A DNA stretch of 32,894 nucleotides from RGIG8306 sp964566025 (lineage in GTDB: Bacteria; Bacillota; Clostridia; Lachnospirales; Lachnospiraceae), in assembly GCA_964566025.1 (NCBI GenBank), contig CAZMHF010000022.1:1-32894 (forward strand), written 5' to 3'. Of the stretch, positions 1 to 8,731 are shown piece by piece. Below the pieces are notes generated by a model, which was not told the origin of the DNA, did no database searches, and saw nothing but the letters and a program-made list of their open reading frames with translations. Both the position numbers and the translations under genes were made by a program. Position 1 is the stretch's first letter. Every line of letters starts with the position of its first letter.

Positions 1-37
1 AATGATCTCCCAAGATAAAGAAAGCGAGGAAACACAT

Positions 38-1588
38 ATGTTTGCACGTATATTAAGTGCATCACTTTTTGGAATCGAGGGTAGGATCGTTCAAGTAGAA
101 GTAGATGTGATTGATGGATTTCCGGGATTAAATATGGTTGGATTTTTATCAAGTGAAGTAAAAGAAGCAAAAGATCGTGTGCGTTCTGCACTACGCAATT
201 CCAATTATAAATTACCAGCAAAGCATTATACGATTAATCTAACACCAGCCAATGTTAAAAAGAGTGGAAGTTATTTTGATGTAGCAATTGGTGTGGCATT
301 ATTGACGGGGTTAAAGCTATTAAAACACACAGAGGTTGAAAATATACTCTTTGTAGGAGAACTAAGCTTAAGTGGGCGTTTAAGCCCTGTAAATGGGATA
401 TTATCCATTGTCGAAAGCGCCAAAAAAGCGAATATTAAGACAATGATTATTCCTGATGAAAATAAAAAAGAGGCAAGCTATATAAAAGGAATTCAAATTT
501 ATAGCTTTCAGATGTTCTCACAGGTCATTGATTTTTTAAAAAACCCTCATAATTACGAAGCGATTAGCCCTGTCGATGAAATAGAATTTACGCAAAGGGC
601 AATCGAACCAAACAAGGAAAGTAATTGGGAGAAAATTTGCGGACAATACCCAATGAAGAGAGCCACACAAATCGCAGTAGCAGGCCATCATAATCTTCTA
701 TATATTGGCCCGCCAGGTTCAGGAAAAACATTGATGGCTAAATCTATTCAAGAAATACTCCCTGCTCTATCCTTAGAAGAAGCCATATTAATTACTAAAA
801 TTTATAGCGCATATGGTCTGATTTCGCATAAGGATCCCGTCATTAAGAAACGTCCGTTTCGAAAGCCTCATCATACGATTTCTGCAAAAAGCTTAGTGGG
901 AAATTTCAAGTCGTACACAGTCAATGAGTTAATGCTTGCAAATGGTGGCGTGTTGTTTTTGGATGAACTTAGTGAATTTAATAAAAATACATTAGAGAGC
1001 TTGCGTCAACCATTAGAGCAAAATAAAATGCAATTCCTTTCGCAAAATCAGCAGTACGATTGTCCCTTGTCGATTCAATTGATTGCAGCCATGAACCCAT
1101 GTCCTTGTGGGTTTTATCCAGATCGAAATCGTTGTAATTGCTCGATAGTTGATATACAAAATCATCTTAAATCACTTAGTCAACCTCTTTTGGATCGCAT
1201 TGATTTATGTGTTAGCGCAACTCCGATTACGTTTTTGCAAATAAAGGGCGAAGATGAGGTGGAAGATGTAATAACGGTTCAAAAACGCATTGAAAATGCT
1301 GTGTTGATGCAAAAAGAACGCTATATAAATGAGCCGATTTCTTATAATGCACAACTTAGTGAAAAGCAAATTAGACAGTATTGTGTCATTGATAAAAAGA
1401 GCGAAGACATGATGAGGGGCGCATTTGATTATATGAATTTATCGGGGCGAAGTTATCACAAGATAATAAAGGTGGCAAGAACAATTGCTGATTTGGATGG
1501 TGACGTATTGATTCAAGAGAAGCATATTGCAGAAGCCATTTACTACAAAAGTTTTGATAAGAAATTGTTTGCGCAGGAGAAAATATGA
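38..1588 (+). CDS. comM: ComM/YifB-family AAA+ ATPase (Mg-chelatase-like)
   Basis: Predicted 516-residue AAA+ ATPase of the ComM/YifB family. In naturally transformable Gram-negatives ComM is a helicase that helps integrate incoming DNA; the role in Clostridia is less certain. An N-terminal Lon-protease-like domain (about residues 1-170) precedes the AAA+ core with Walker A GPPGSGKT at 224-231, Walker B LFLDE near 306-310, a Cys-rich NPCPCG segment at 353-358 and a C-terminal Mg-chelatase-type helical domain. The reading frame is open back to base 2, but ATG 38 is chosen: GAGGA lies 7 bases upstream and the family typically begins MFARI-like. The stop overlaps the dprA start (ATGA), so the two are translationally coupled. 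The family assignment is firm; the cellular role is inferred. Confidence 0.93.
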   Translation: MFARILSASLFGIEGRIVQVEVDVIDGFPGLNMVGFLSSEVKEAKDRVRSALRNSNYKLPAKHYTINLTPANVKKSGSYFDVAIGVALLTGLKLLKHTEVENILFVGELSLSGRLSPVNGILSIVESAKKANIKTMIIPDENKKEASYIKGIQIYSFQMFSQVIDFLKNPHNYEAISPVDEIEFTQRAIEPNKESNWEKICGQYPMKRATQIAVAGHHNLLYIGPPGSGKTLMAKSIQEILPALSLEEAILITKIYSAYGLISHKDPVIKKRPFRKPHHTISAKSLVGNFKSYTVNELMLANGGVLFLDELSEFNKNTLESLRQPLEQNKMQFLSQNQQYDCPLSIQLIAAMNPCPCGFYPDRNRCNCSIVDIQNHLKSLSQPLLDRIDLCVSATPITFLQIKGEDEVEDVITVQKRIENAVLMQKERYINEPISYNAQLSEKQIRQYCVIDKKSEDMMRGAFDYMNLSGRSYHKIIKVARTIADLDGDVLIQEKHIAEAIYYKSFDKKLFAQEKI

Positions 1589-2706
1589 GAGATGAAGATA
1601 AGAATCGCCTATTCTTTTTTTGGATTACGAATATTTCTTTTATCGGAAATCAGACATTAGGAAGAATGCTACAAGATTATCATAGTGTCAGCGAAATTTA
1701 TGAAACGAATGTAAAGGAATTGGCAAAACGTTATAAGTGGAATGATAAAAAACAAGCGGAATTTGCAAAAGCAAAGGCGCAAATTGAAAAAACGATACAC
1801 ACATATTATAAGATGGAGGAGAAAGGAATTCGATTTGTATTATATTCGGATGCCGATTATCCAGAACGACTTAAGAGTATTCCCAATGCTCCTTATGTCC
1901 TTTATTTAAAAGGAAAACTCCCTGATCCGACTCATAAATCAATTGCCATTGTGGGCGCTAGAAATTGTAGTTACTATGGCGCTAAGGTGGCAAAAGAGTT
2001 GGGCGAATTATTGGCACAGGCGAACATTGATGTGATTAGTGGAATGGCAAGGGGGATTGACGGCATTGTTCAAAAGAGCGTGTTAGCTAACAACGGAAAT
2101 ACGTATGGTGTACTAGGTTCTGGAATTGATATTTGTTATCCAAAAGAAAATATTGAATTGTATATGGATTTGTCGTCAAGAGGTGGCTTGATTTCCGAAA
2201 CACCCTTGTCAGTAGCGGGACAAGGTTTTCGTTTTCCATTGCGTAATCGTATTATTTCGGGACTTTCGGATGCCGTATTAGTTGTGGAAGGAAAACGAAA
2301 TAGTGGTTCATTATCGACGGTTGACCATGCTCTTTTGCAAAACAAGGACATATGGGCAGTTCCAGGGCGGATAAATGATGAATTAAGTCAAGCCTGTAAC
2401 CAGTTAATTAGTCAAGGAGCATACATTTACAATCATATTGAAGATCTCTTAACGTACTTTCAGGTAGACCTAAAAACGATTTCAAATCTAGAAGTTGATA
2501 AAAAATTAATAAATTTGACAAGTATACCACTTGCAAAGGAAGAACTTTTGTTGTATAGTGACCTAGATTTACAGCCAAAGCATGTGGAAGAAATTCTTGC
2601 TTGTACAGGTTTGCCAGCTTCTGATGTGATTTGTATTTTGATGAAATTAGAAGGTTATGGGATGATTGTACAACCAGCTAGAAACTACTTTTGCAGAGCG
2701 CAGTGA
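1585..2706 (+). CDS. dprA: DNA-processing protein DprA
   Basis: 373-residue DprA/Smf protein. In transformable bacteria it binds incoming single-stranded DNA and loads RecA; it is also widely conserved in species not known to be competent. The Rossmann-like DprA domain is clear: IVGARN near 122-127, GMARGID at 153-159, an SETPL segment, and FPLRNRIISGLS from 217. An N-terminal SAM-like helical region and a C-terminal winged-helix-like segment (about 310-373) flank it, giving normal family length. The start overlaps the comM stop by four bases, so the pair probably forms one operon unit for DNA uptake or repair. Confidence 0.95.
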   Translation: MRDEDKNRLFFFWITNISFIGNQTLGRMLQDYHSVSEIYETNVKELAKRYKWNDKKQAEFAKAKAQIEKTIHTYYKMEEKGIRFVLYSDADYPERLKSIPNAPYVLYLKGKLPDPTHKSIAIVGARNCSYYGAKVAKELGELLAQANIDVISGMARGIDGIVQKSVLANNGNTYGVLGSGIDICYPKENIELYMDLSSRGGLISETPLSVAGQGFRFPLRNRIISGLSDAVLVVEGKRNSGSLSTVDHALLQNKDIWAVPGRINDELSQACNQLISQGAYIYNHIEDLLTYFQVDLKTISNLEVDKKLINLTSIPLAKEELLLYSDLDLQPKHVEEILACTGLPASDVICILMKLEGYGMIVQPARNYFCRAQ

Positions 2707-2715
2707 ATTGTTATA

Positions 2716-2743
2716 AAGCGGATTTCGAGTATCCGAATTGACA
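2716..2743 (+). repeat. 28-bp repeat, copy 1 (inverted copy at 7768-7795)
   Basis: This 28-base block in the dprA-topA spacer is the exact reverse complement of 7768-7795. It contains a small hairpin, CGGAT-N7-ATCCG, and ends in TTGACA (2738-2743), which could serve as a -35 element for topA. No convincing -10 hexamer lies at the right distance, so the promoter role is unproven. Confidence 0.85.
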
Positions 2744-2804
2744 AAAGGGTATTCGATTAGAAAGTAGCAATTGTGCTAAGATTAAAGAGAGATAGAGGTA
2801 TTTT

Positions 2805-4880
2805 ATGTCGAAGTACTTAGTGATCGTAGAATCACCTGCCAAAGTAAAAACGATTAAGAAGTTCTTAGGAAGTGATTACGAAGTATTAGCTTCTAATGGA
2901 CATGTTAGGGATTTACCAAAGAGCAAATTAGGTATTGACATTGAAAATAATTATGAGCCACAGTACATAACAATTCGTGGAAAAGGTGAGGTTGTAGCAA
3001 AACTTCGCAAAGCGGCAGCAAAAGCAAACAAAGTATATCTCGCAACTGACCCTGACCGTGAGGGAGAGGCAATTAGTTGGCATTTAGCCCAGATGTTAAA
3101 ATTAGATGATAAAAAAGTTCGACGAATTACATTCAATGAAATTACAAAGGATGTTGTAAAGGCATCTATTAAGGCATCAAGACCAATCGATATGCCACTT
3201 GTGGATTCACAACAAACAAGGCGAATGGTTGATCGAATGGTTGGTTATATGATTAGTCCGATTTTGTGGGAAAAAGTAAAAAGCAAATTAAGTGCTGGTC
3301 GCGTACAATCGGTAGCGCTTCGTTTACTTTGCGATCGCGAAAGCCAGATTAATGAATTTGTTCCAAATGAATATTGGACGTTAGTAGCGCCAGTATTTAT
3401 TGATGGTTCTAAAAAAGCATTTGAAGCGAATTTTTACGGAAAAGAAAAAGAAAAGCTTGCTATTAATAATGAAGAAGAATTGAATCGCATTTTAGAAGGC
3501 GTTAAAGGAAAAACACCTATTATTAAAGAAGTAAAAAATGGTGAGAGAATCCGAAAAGCACCGAATGCCTTTATTACAAGTACATTGCAACAAGAAGCAG
3601 ATAAAACATTGAATTTCTCAGCACAAAAAACAATGCGAATTGCGCAAAGTTTGTATGAGGGTGTGGAAATCGCTAAACGAGGAACAGTTGGTATTATTAC
3701 CTATTTAAGAACGGATTCTATTCGTATATCGGAAGAAGCGGAAAAACACGCAAGTGAATATATCGAAAAAGAATACGGTAAAGAATATGTTTCGCTAGAA
3801 AGTAGTGTTAAAAAAACAAAAAGCAAGATCCAAGATGCACATGAGGCGATTCGACCAACGGATCTTGAATTAACACCTGAAAAAATCAAACAATATTTAT
3901 CACGTGATGAATTCCGTCTATACTCATTGATTTGGAAACGATTTGTAGCAAGCCGCATGACTAATATTATTTATGAAACAAAACAAATTAAGATAATGAT
4001 TGGTGATTATCGTTTCTCGCTTGCCACATCAAAAAAAGTATTTGATGGTTTTAGCGTGGTTTATTCCGATGAAGAAAATGACGTGACAAATAAGGCACTT
4101 AAGAATCTAGATGAAAACTCTAAAATTGAAGTAAAAGAATTTTTGTCAAAACAGCATTTTACGCAGCCACCAGCGCGTTATACTGAGGCTTCACTTGTAA
4201 AAACGCTTGAAGAACAAGGGATTGGTAGACCTTCTACCTACGCGCCAATTATTGGAACGCTATTGAATAATCGAAGAAGGTATGTTGTTAAAGAAAATAA
4301 ATGTTTTTACACAACAGAAATTGGCGAGGCGGTTAATCAATTAATGGTTCAATGTTTTCCGAGTATCGTAGATGTTGGTTTTACAGCCAATTTTGAAACC
4401 TTATTAGATAGTATTGAAGAGGGAACGATTGATTGGAAGACGATTGTTCAAAACTTCTATCCTGATTTGGAAAAAGCGGTTGAAGAGGCAAAAGAAAATG
4501 CGCCATCTTTTAAAATCGAAGATGAAGTATCGGATGTTGTTTGCGATAAATGCGGAAGAATGATGGTTATCAAGTACGGACGCAATGGAAAGTTTTTAGC
4601 TTGTCCTGGATTTCCTGAATGTCGTAATGCAAAATCATATTTTGAGAAGATTGGTGTTAAATGTCCAAAGTGTCAAAAAGAAATTGTTATTAAGAAAACT
4701 CAAAAGGGAAGAACGTATTATGGTTGTGAGGGTGCTCCAGCATGCGATTTTATGAGCTGGGCAAAACCAACCAATATAGTATGTGAGCGATGTGGTGGTT
4801 TGGTTGTCGAAAAAGGAAAAAAACTGATTTGCTCAAACGAAGCTTGTTCTCATATTGTGGAAGAAACGAAAAAAGCCTAA
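2805..4880 (+). CDS. topA: DNA topoisomerase I (type IA)
   Basis: 691-residue type IA topoisomerase that relaxes negative supercoils through a transient 5'-phosphotyrosyl link. The Toprim domain is at the N terminus, with metal-binding DPDREGE at 82-88. The catalytic tyrosine is Tyr300 in the motif GIITYLRTDS. Three C-terminal four-cysteine zinc-ribbon modules follow, the first beginning at Cys580 (CDKCG), then CPKCQ and CERCG. ATG 2805 follows an AGAGGT ribosome site. The gene sits between dprA and codY, a common clostridial order. Nothing essential is missing. Confidence 0.98.
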   Translation: MSKYLVIVESPAKVKTIKKFLGSDYEVLASNGHVRDLPKSKLGIDIENNYEPQYITIRGKGEVVAKLRKAAAKANKVYLATDPDREGEAISWHLAQMLKLDDKKVRRITFNEITKDVVKASIKASRPIDMPLVDSQQTRRMVDRMVGYMISPILWEKVKSKLSAGRVQSVALRLLCDRESQINEFVPNEYWTLVAPVFIDGSKKAFEANFYGKEKEKLAINNEEELNRILEGVKGKTPIIKEVKNGERIRKAPNAFITSTLQQEADKTLNFSAQKTMRIAQSLYEGVEIAKRGTVGIITYLRTDSIRISEEAEKHASEYIEKEYGKEYVSLESSVKKTKSKIQDAHEAIRPTDLELTPEKIKQYLSRDEFRLYSLIWKRFVASRMTNIIYETKQIKIMIGDYRFSLATSKKVFDGFSVVYSDEENDVTNKALKNLDENSKIEVKEFLSKQHFTQPPARYTEASLVKTLEEQGIGRPSTYAPIIGTLLNNRRRYVVKENKCFYTTEIGEAVNQLMVQCFPSIVDVGFTANFETLLDSIEEGTIDWKTIVQNFYPDLEKAVEEAKENAPSFKIEDEVSDVVCDKCGRMMVIKYGRNGKFLACPGFPECRNAKSYFEKIGVKCPKCQKEIVIKKTQKGRTYYGCEGAPACDFMSWAKPTNIVCERCGGLVVEKGKKLICSNEACSHIVEETKKA

Positions 4881-4901
4881 TTTGTCAGTCAATTTAATAA
4901 C

Positions 4902-4930
4902 TTGACTTGCTAAAGTCGAAATATTATGAT
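4902..4930 (+). promoter_or_regulatory. Sigma-A-type promoter for codY
   Basis: TTGACT (4902-4907), a 17-base spacer and TATGAT (4925-4930) match the housekeeping promoter well. They lie 58 bases before the codY start and just after the topA stop, so codY can be transcribed independently of topA. Confidence 0.7.
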
Positions 4931-4987
4931 AGAATATTCCTATATTCACATAATGTTTCGGCTTTTATTTTAGAAGGAGATGAGTTT

Positions 4988-5773
4988 ATGAGTGTTAAAT
5001 TGTTGGACAAGACGCGCAAAATCAATAATTTATTGCAAAATAATCACTTGGGTAAGGTGATTTTTAATGATATTTGTACGGTCTTAAGTTCGATTCTTAC
5101 GGCGAATGTGCTCGTATTAAGCAAAAAAGGAAAAGTATTGGGAGCAGGTATTGAAGAAGGTGTTTCTCAATTAGATGAATTAATCAAATTTGAGATTGGT
5201 TCATTTGTTGATGTGGACTTAAATGAGCGTCTTCTAAATGTTCTTTCTACAAAGGAAAACGTGATTCTTGATATTCTTGGTTTTGAGGCAGAGAATGTAT
5301 CGGATTACCCCGCATTGATTATTCCGATTATTAGTTCAGGAGAGAGACTAGGTACATTGTTTACCTACAAACATTCCAAAATGTATGGAATTGAAGATAT
5401 TATTTTGTGCGAATATGCGACAACGGTTATCGGGTTAGAGATGCTTCGTTCGGTTAGCGAAGAAATTGAAGGAGAAGCACGGAAAATGTCGGTTGTGAAA
5501 TCAGCTATTGGGACATTGAGTGTTTCTGAGCAAGATGCCATTATATATATATTTGACGAGCTTAAAGAAAATGAAGGAATTGTCGTGGCGAGCAAAATAG
5601 CTGATAGGGTTGGCATTACGCGTTCGGTGATTGTGAATGCACTACGCAAGTTTGAAAGTGCAGGCGTTATAGAGTCTCATTCATCTGGAATGAAAGGAAC
5701 ATATATTAAAATTATAAACAATGCTATTTACGCTGAAATCGATAAAATGAAGCAAGAGAGAAAATTAACATAA
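4988..5773 (+). CDS. codY: Global transcriptional regulator CodY
   Basis: 261-residue CodY, the pleiotropic regulator of low-GC Gram-positives that represses nutrient-acquisition and amino-acid genes when branched-chain amino acids and GTP are plentiful. The N-terminal GAF domain (about 1-155) is the ligand sensor. The C-terminal winged HTH contains the near-invariant segment SKIADRVGITRSVIVNALRK, about residues 202-221. The frame is open back to 4907, but ATG 4988 fits: AGGAG is 8 bases upstream and MSVKLLDKTRKIN is the usual N terminus. It has its own promoter and is closed by a strong terminator, so it is probably monocistronic. Confidence 0.97.
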   Translation: MSVKLLDKTRKINNLLQNNHLGKVIFNDICTVLSSILTANVLVLSKKGKVLGAGIEEGVSQLDELIKFEIGSFVDVDLNERLLNVLSTKENVILDILGFEAENVSDYPALIIPIISSGERLGTLFTYKHSKMYGIEDIILCEYATTVIGLEMLRSVSEEIEGEARKMSVVKSAIGTLSVSEQDAIIYIFDELKENEGIVVASKIADRVGITRSVIVNALRKFESAGVIESHSSGMKGTYIKIINNAIYAEIDKMKQERKLT

Positions 5774-5782
5774 CGAATGAAA

Positions 5783-5810
5783 AAAAACCGCTTGCATGAG
5801 TGGTTTTTTT
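5783..5810 (+). terminator. Rho-independent terminator after codY
   Basis: AAAAAACCGCT and AGTGGTTTTTT form a stem (one G-U pair) with a 6-base loop, ending in a run of Ts, ten bases after the codY stop. Confidence 0.85.
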
Positions 5811-5820
5811 GTGTTAAAAT
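5792..5820 (+). promoter_or_regulatory. Possible promoter for rpsB-tsf
   Basis: TTGCAT (5792-5797), 17 bases and TAAAAT (5815-5820). The -10 is good and the -35 is weak. The -35 falls in the loop of the codY terminator. It would give an untranslated leader of about 120 bases before rpsB. Confidence 0.35.
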
Positions 5821-5881
5821 TTAATACTGTGTGAGAAAAGACACAAATACTATCATGTGAATTAGATTAATTGGGTCGGTG

Positions 5882-5896
5882 CTTACAAGTTGTAAG
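5882..5896 (+). promoter_or_regulatory. 15-base palindrome in the rpsB leader
   Basis: CTTACAA-G-TTGTAAG is a perfect palindrome 50 bases before the rpsB ATG, followed by a short CCCC run. It could be a hairpin in a ribosomal-protein leader RNA or a protein-binding site. I do not recognise a named leader family here. Confidence 0.45.
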
Positions 5897-5946
5897 TCCC
5901 CACATTAATGAAACATGAAAAAAAAGAAACCAAGAGGAGAATTAAA

Positions 5947-6720
5947 ATGAGCGTTATTTCAATGAAGCAATTACTCGAAGCAGGTGTGCATTTTGGACAT
6001 CAAACTAGAAAATGGAACCCTAAGATGGCTCCATATATCTACACAGAAAGAAACCAAATTCACATTATTGATCTTCAAAAATCAGTAGGTAAAGTTGACG
6101 AAGCGTACAAAGCAATTTTTGATGTTGCAGCAGAAGGCGGAAACATCCTTTTTGTTGGTACGAAAAAACAAGCACAAGATGCTGTTCAATCAGAAGCTGA
6201 AAGATGTGGTATGTTCTACGTAAACCAAAGATGGTTAGGTGGAATGCTTACAAACTTCAAGACAATTCAAGGCCGTATTGCACGTTTGAAAAAAATCGAG
6301 GCAATGCAAGCAGATGGCACATTTGATGTATTACCTAAAAAAGAAGTTATTCAAATCATGAAAGAATATGATAAATTGGTGAAGAACCTTGGTGGTATCA
6401 AGGATATGAAGAAAGCTCCAGATGCGATCTTCGTAGTTGACCCTAAAAAAGAAAAAATCTGCCTACAAGAGGCACATACACTAGGTATTCCTATAATCGG
6501 CATCGCTGATACAAATTGTGATCCAGATGATTTAGATTATGTGATCCCTGGAAATGATGATGCAATCCGTGCGGTAAAATTGATTGTTGCAAAGATGGCA
6601 GATGCTGTTATCGAAGCAAATCAAGGCGAAGAGGTTGTTAGCCAAGTAGCAGAGCAAGAAGTAGTAGAAGAAGTAACAGATATTGAACAAGTGGTTGCAG
6701 CGGAAGAAACAGCTGAATAA
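5947..6720 (+). CDS. rpsB: 30S ribosomal protein S2
   Basis: 257-residue S2, a late-assembling 30S protein between the head and body of the subunit. The N-terminal segment MKQLLEAGVHFGHQTRKW and the RWLGGMLTN motif are diagnostic. The acidic Glu/Val-rich tail after about residue 225 is a normal clostridial extension. An in-frame upstream start exists at 5908, but ATG 5947 has AGGAG seven bases upstream and gives the standard N terminus. tsf follows 48 bases downstream, the usual rpsB-tsf pair. Confidence 0.98.
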   Translation: MSVISMKQLLEAGVHFGHQTRKWNPKMAPYIYTERNQIHIIDLQKSVGKVDEAYKAIFDVAAEGGNILFVGTKKQAQDAVQSEAERCGMFYVNQRWLGGMLTNFKTIQGRIARLKKIEAMQADGTFDVLPKKEVIQIMKEYDKLVKNLGGIKDMKKAPDAIFVVDPKKEKICLQEAHTLGIPIIGIADTNCDPDDLDYVIPGNDDAIRAVKLIVAKMADAVIEANQGEEVVSQVAEQEVVEEVTDIEQVVAAEETAE

Positions 6721-6768
6721 ATTCAACGTTCAATTTGAAAAAGAATACTAACAAAGGAGACTAAATAG

Positions 6769-7698
6769 ATGGCAGAAATTACTGCAAAAATGGTTAAAGA
6801 ATTAAGAGAAGCAACAGGCGCTGGTATGCTAGACTGTAAGAAAGCACTTGCACAAACAGATGGAGACATGGAAGCAGCAATTGATTTTTTACGTGAAAAA
6901 GGATTGGCAGCTAGTGTAAAAAAAGCAGGACGTATTGCAGCAGAAGGTATTGTTGCAACATTAGTTGAAAACGATACAAAAGCCGTAATCTTAGAAGTAA
7001 ATAGTGAAACGGACTTTGTTGCGAAAAATGAAAAATTCCAAATGTTTGTTGCTGCTGTTGCAAAACAAGCAATGAGTTCAATCAATGAAAATGATATGGA
7101 CGCATTTCTTGCTGAAAAAGCTGAGTTTGGTACAAATACAGTTGCAGAGGAGCTTTCATCACTTGTAGCGATTATCGGCGAGAAGATGACAATTAGACGC
7201 TTCATTAAACTTCAAACAAGCGAAGGTTGTATCGTTTCTTATAATCATGGCGGTGGACGTATTGGTGTTCTTGTTAAAGCTAAGACAGCCGTTGTTAATG
7301 ACACAGTAAAAGAAGCTCTTAAAAATGTTTGTATGCAAATTGCAGCACTTAAGCCTTCTTATATTTCAAAAGACGATATTACTCCAGAGTTTTTAGAAAA
7401 AGAAAAAGAGATCATCAAGGCTCAAATCGAAAATGAAAACACAGGAAAGCCAGACAACATTATTGAAAAAATGCTTGTTGGTCGTCTAAATAAAGAATTA
7501 AAAGAAATGACACTTCTAGATCAACCATATGTAAAAGCTGTTGACAAAGAAACAGTGGCTGGATACTTACAACAAGTTGGAAAAGAAGTTGGAGCAACAA
7601 TTACCATTGAAGAATTCATTCGTTTTGAGACTGGTGAAGGACTTGAAAAGAAAGAAGATGATTTTGCAGCAGAAGTTGCAAAACAAATGGAAGTGTAA
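6769..7698 (+). CDS. tsf: Elongation factor Ts
   Basis: 309-residue EF-Ts, the nucleotide exchange factor that releases GDP from EF-Tu. The N-terminal UBA-like domain (ITAKMVKELREATGAGMLD) and the signature EVNSETDFVAKN are present, followed by the two dimerisation subdomains. AAGGAGA sits 8 bases before ATG 6769. It is co-transcribed with rpsB and followed by a strong terminator. Confidence 0.98.
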   Translation: MAEITAKMVKELREATGAGMLDCKKALAQTDGDMEAAIDFLREKGLAASVKKAGRIAAEGIVATLVENDTKAVILEVNSETDFVAKNEKFQMFVAAVAKQAMSSINENDMDAFLAEKAEFGTNTVAEELSSLVAIIGEKMTIRRFIKLQTSEGCIVSYNHGGGRIGVLVKAKTAVVNDTVKEALKNVCMQIAALKPSYISKDDITPEFLEKEKEIIKAQIENENTGKPDNIIEKMLVGRLNKELKEMTLLDQPYVKAVDKETVAGYLQQVGKEVGATITIEEFIRFETGEGLEKKEDDFAAEVAKQMEV

Positions 7699-7719
7699 TA
7701 CTTACGAAGATGATAAACA

Positions 7720-7752
7720 ATGCGAGGGGCTTTTGCTCCTCGCATTTTGCAT
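7720..7752 (+). terminator. Terminator after tsf
   Basis: ATGCGAGG (7720-7727) pairs with CCTCGCAT (7738-7745), followed by a T-rich tail, 22 bases after the tsf stop. Confidence 0.8.
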
Positions 7753-7767
7753 TTTGTATTCATACAA

Positions 7768-7795
7768 TGTCAATTCGGATACTCGAAATCCGCTT
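7768..7795 (-). repeat. 28-bp repeat, copy 2 (inverted relative to 2716-2743)
   Basis: Exact reverse complement of 2716-2743, located just after the tsf terminator. The flanking sequence differs between the two copies, so only the 28-base core is shared. Confidence 0.85.
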
Positions 7796-7817
7796 CGCTA
7801 CTTTCTCGTAACATCCA

Positions 7818-7910
7818 AGCAGCTTCGCTGCTATTTCAGTGGGAGCTTGAACTCCCACTGAAGCAAGGAAAGTCCACCACCGCCTAAGAGGCGGAGGGAG
7901 ACTTTCCTTG
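7818..7910. repeat. Cluster of three strong hairpins in the tsf-pyrH spacer
   Basis: Three perfect-stem hairpins stand in a row. AGCAGC-TTC-GCTGCT spans 7818-7832. TTCAGTGGGAG-N6-CTCCCACTGAA spans 7835-7862. A nested structure has outer arms CAAGGAAAGTC (7864-7874) and GACTTTCCTTG (7900-7910) around an inner CCGCCT-AAG-AGGCGG (7880-7894). None is followed by a T-run, so these are not simple terminators. A REP/MITE-like intergenic element or a structured RNA is possible. The spacer from 7699 to 8000 holds no gene that I can support. Confidence 0.7.
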
Positions 7911-7937
7911 GGAAGTTAAAAAGTGTGTTGATTAAAA

Positions 7938-7966
7938 TGGACACTATATTTAAATTGTGGTATAAT
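7938..7966 (+). promoter_or_regulatory. Sigma-A-type promoter for pyrH
   Basis: TGGACA (7938-7943), 17 bases and a consensus TATAAT (7961-7966), ending 34 bases before the pyrH start. Confidence 0.75.
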
Positions 7967-8000
7967 AAATACATATGATATTTTGAAATTAGGAGTCGAT

Positions 8001-8708
8001 ATGAAGAAAAGAAGACTATTATTAAAATTAAGTGGAGAAGCTCTTGCGGGATCACAGAAGATGGGATTTGATGAGGCTGTTGTAAGAGATGTTGCAAGAC
8101 AAGTAAAAAAGGCCATGGAAAAGGGCGATGTTGAATTAGGAATCGTTATTGGTGGCGGGAATTTTTGGAGAGGTCGCACAAGCGATGCAATTGATCGACC
8201 AAAGGCTGATCAGATTGGTATGTTGGCAACCATTATGAATTGTATTTATGTATCGGAGATTTTTAGAAGCACCGGTCTAAAAACAGAAATTTTCACACCA
8301 TTTCAAGTGGGAGCGATGACGACCTTATTTTCAAAGGATTTGGCTAATCGTTGTATGAGCGAAGGTGGGATTGCTTTTTTCGCAGGAGGAACAGGACATC
8401 CATATTTTTCGACAGATACGGGCATTGTTCTACGCGCGATTGAGATGGAAGCAGAATCTATTTTGCTTGCTAAGGCAATTGACGGTGTTTACGATAGTGA
8501 TCCAAAGAAAAATCCAGAAGCAAAGCGTTATGATACGATATCCATTCAAGAAGTGATTGGTAAGCAATTGATGGTGATTGATTTGACCGCATCGATTATG
8601 TGCATGGAAAACAAAATGGGCATGTTTATTTTCTCATTAAATGAAAAAGACGGAATAGAGCGAGCATTAAAGGGAGAAATCCAAGGAACCGTTGTGACGG
8701 TTGATTAA
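8001..8708 (+). CDS. pyrH: Uridylate kinase (UMP kinase)
   Basis: 235-residue bacterial UMP kinase, amino-acid-kinase fold, converting UMP to UDP for nucleotide and cell-wall precursor supply. The N-terminal LLKLSGEAL phosphate-binding motif and the glycine-rich IVIGGGNFWRG segment are typical. An in-frame TTG exists at 7983, but ATG 8001 is preceded by AGGAG at 7991-7995 and gives the normal family start. It opens a run pyrH-frr-uppS-cdsA-dxr-rseP-ispG-polC under its own promoter. Confidence 0.97.
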   Translation: MKKRRLLLKLSGEALAGSQKMGFDEAVVRDVARQVKKAMEKGDVELGIVIGGGNFWRGRTSDAIDRPKADQIGMLATIMNCIYVSEIFRSTGLKTEIFTPFQVGAMTTLFSKDLANRCMSEGGIAFFAGGTGHPYFSTDTGIVLRAIEMEAESILLAKAIDGVYDSDPKKNPEAKRYDTISIQEVIGKQLMVIDLTASIMCMENKMGMFIFSLNEKDGIERALKGEIQGTVVTVD

Positions 8709-8731
8709 ATAAAACAATAAGGAGAATAAAG

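Noticed and set aside
4879..4900. CodY-box autoregulation site upstream of codY
   Set aside because: AATTTGTCAGTCAATTT looks loosely symmetrical but matches the AATTTTCWGAAAATT consensus poorly.
7541..7861. 106-residue ORF overlapping the tsf end
   Set aside because: It lies in another frame of tsf and continues through the terminator and hairpins, with no ribosome site.
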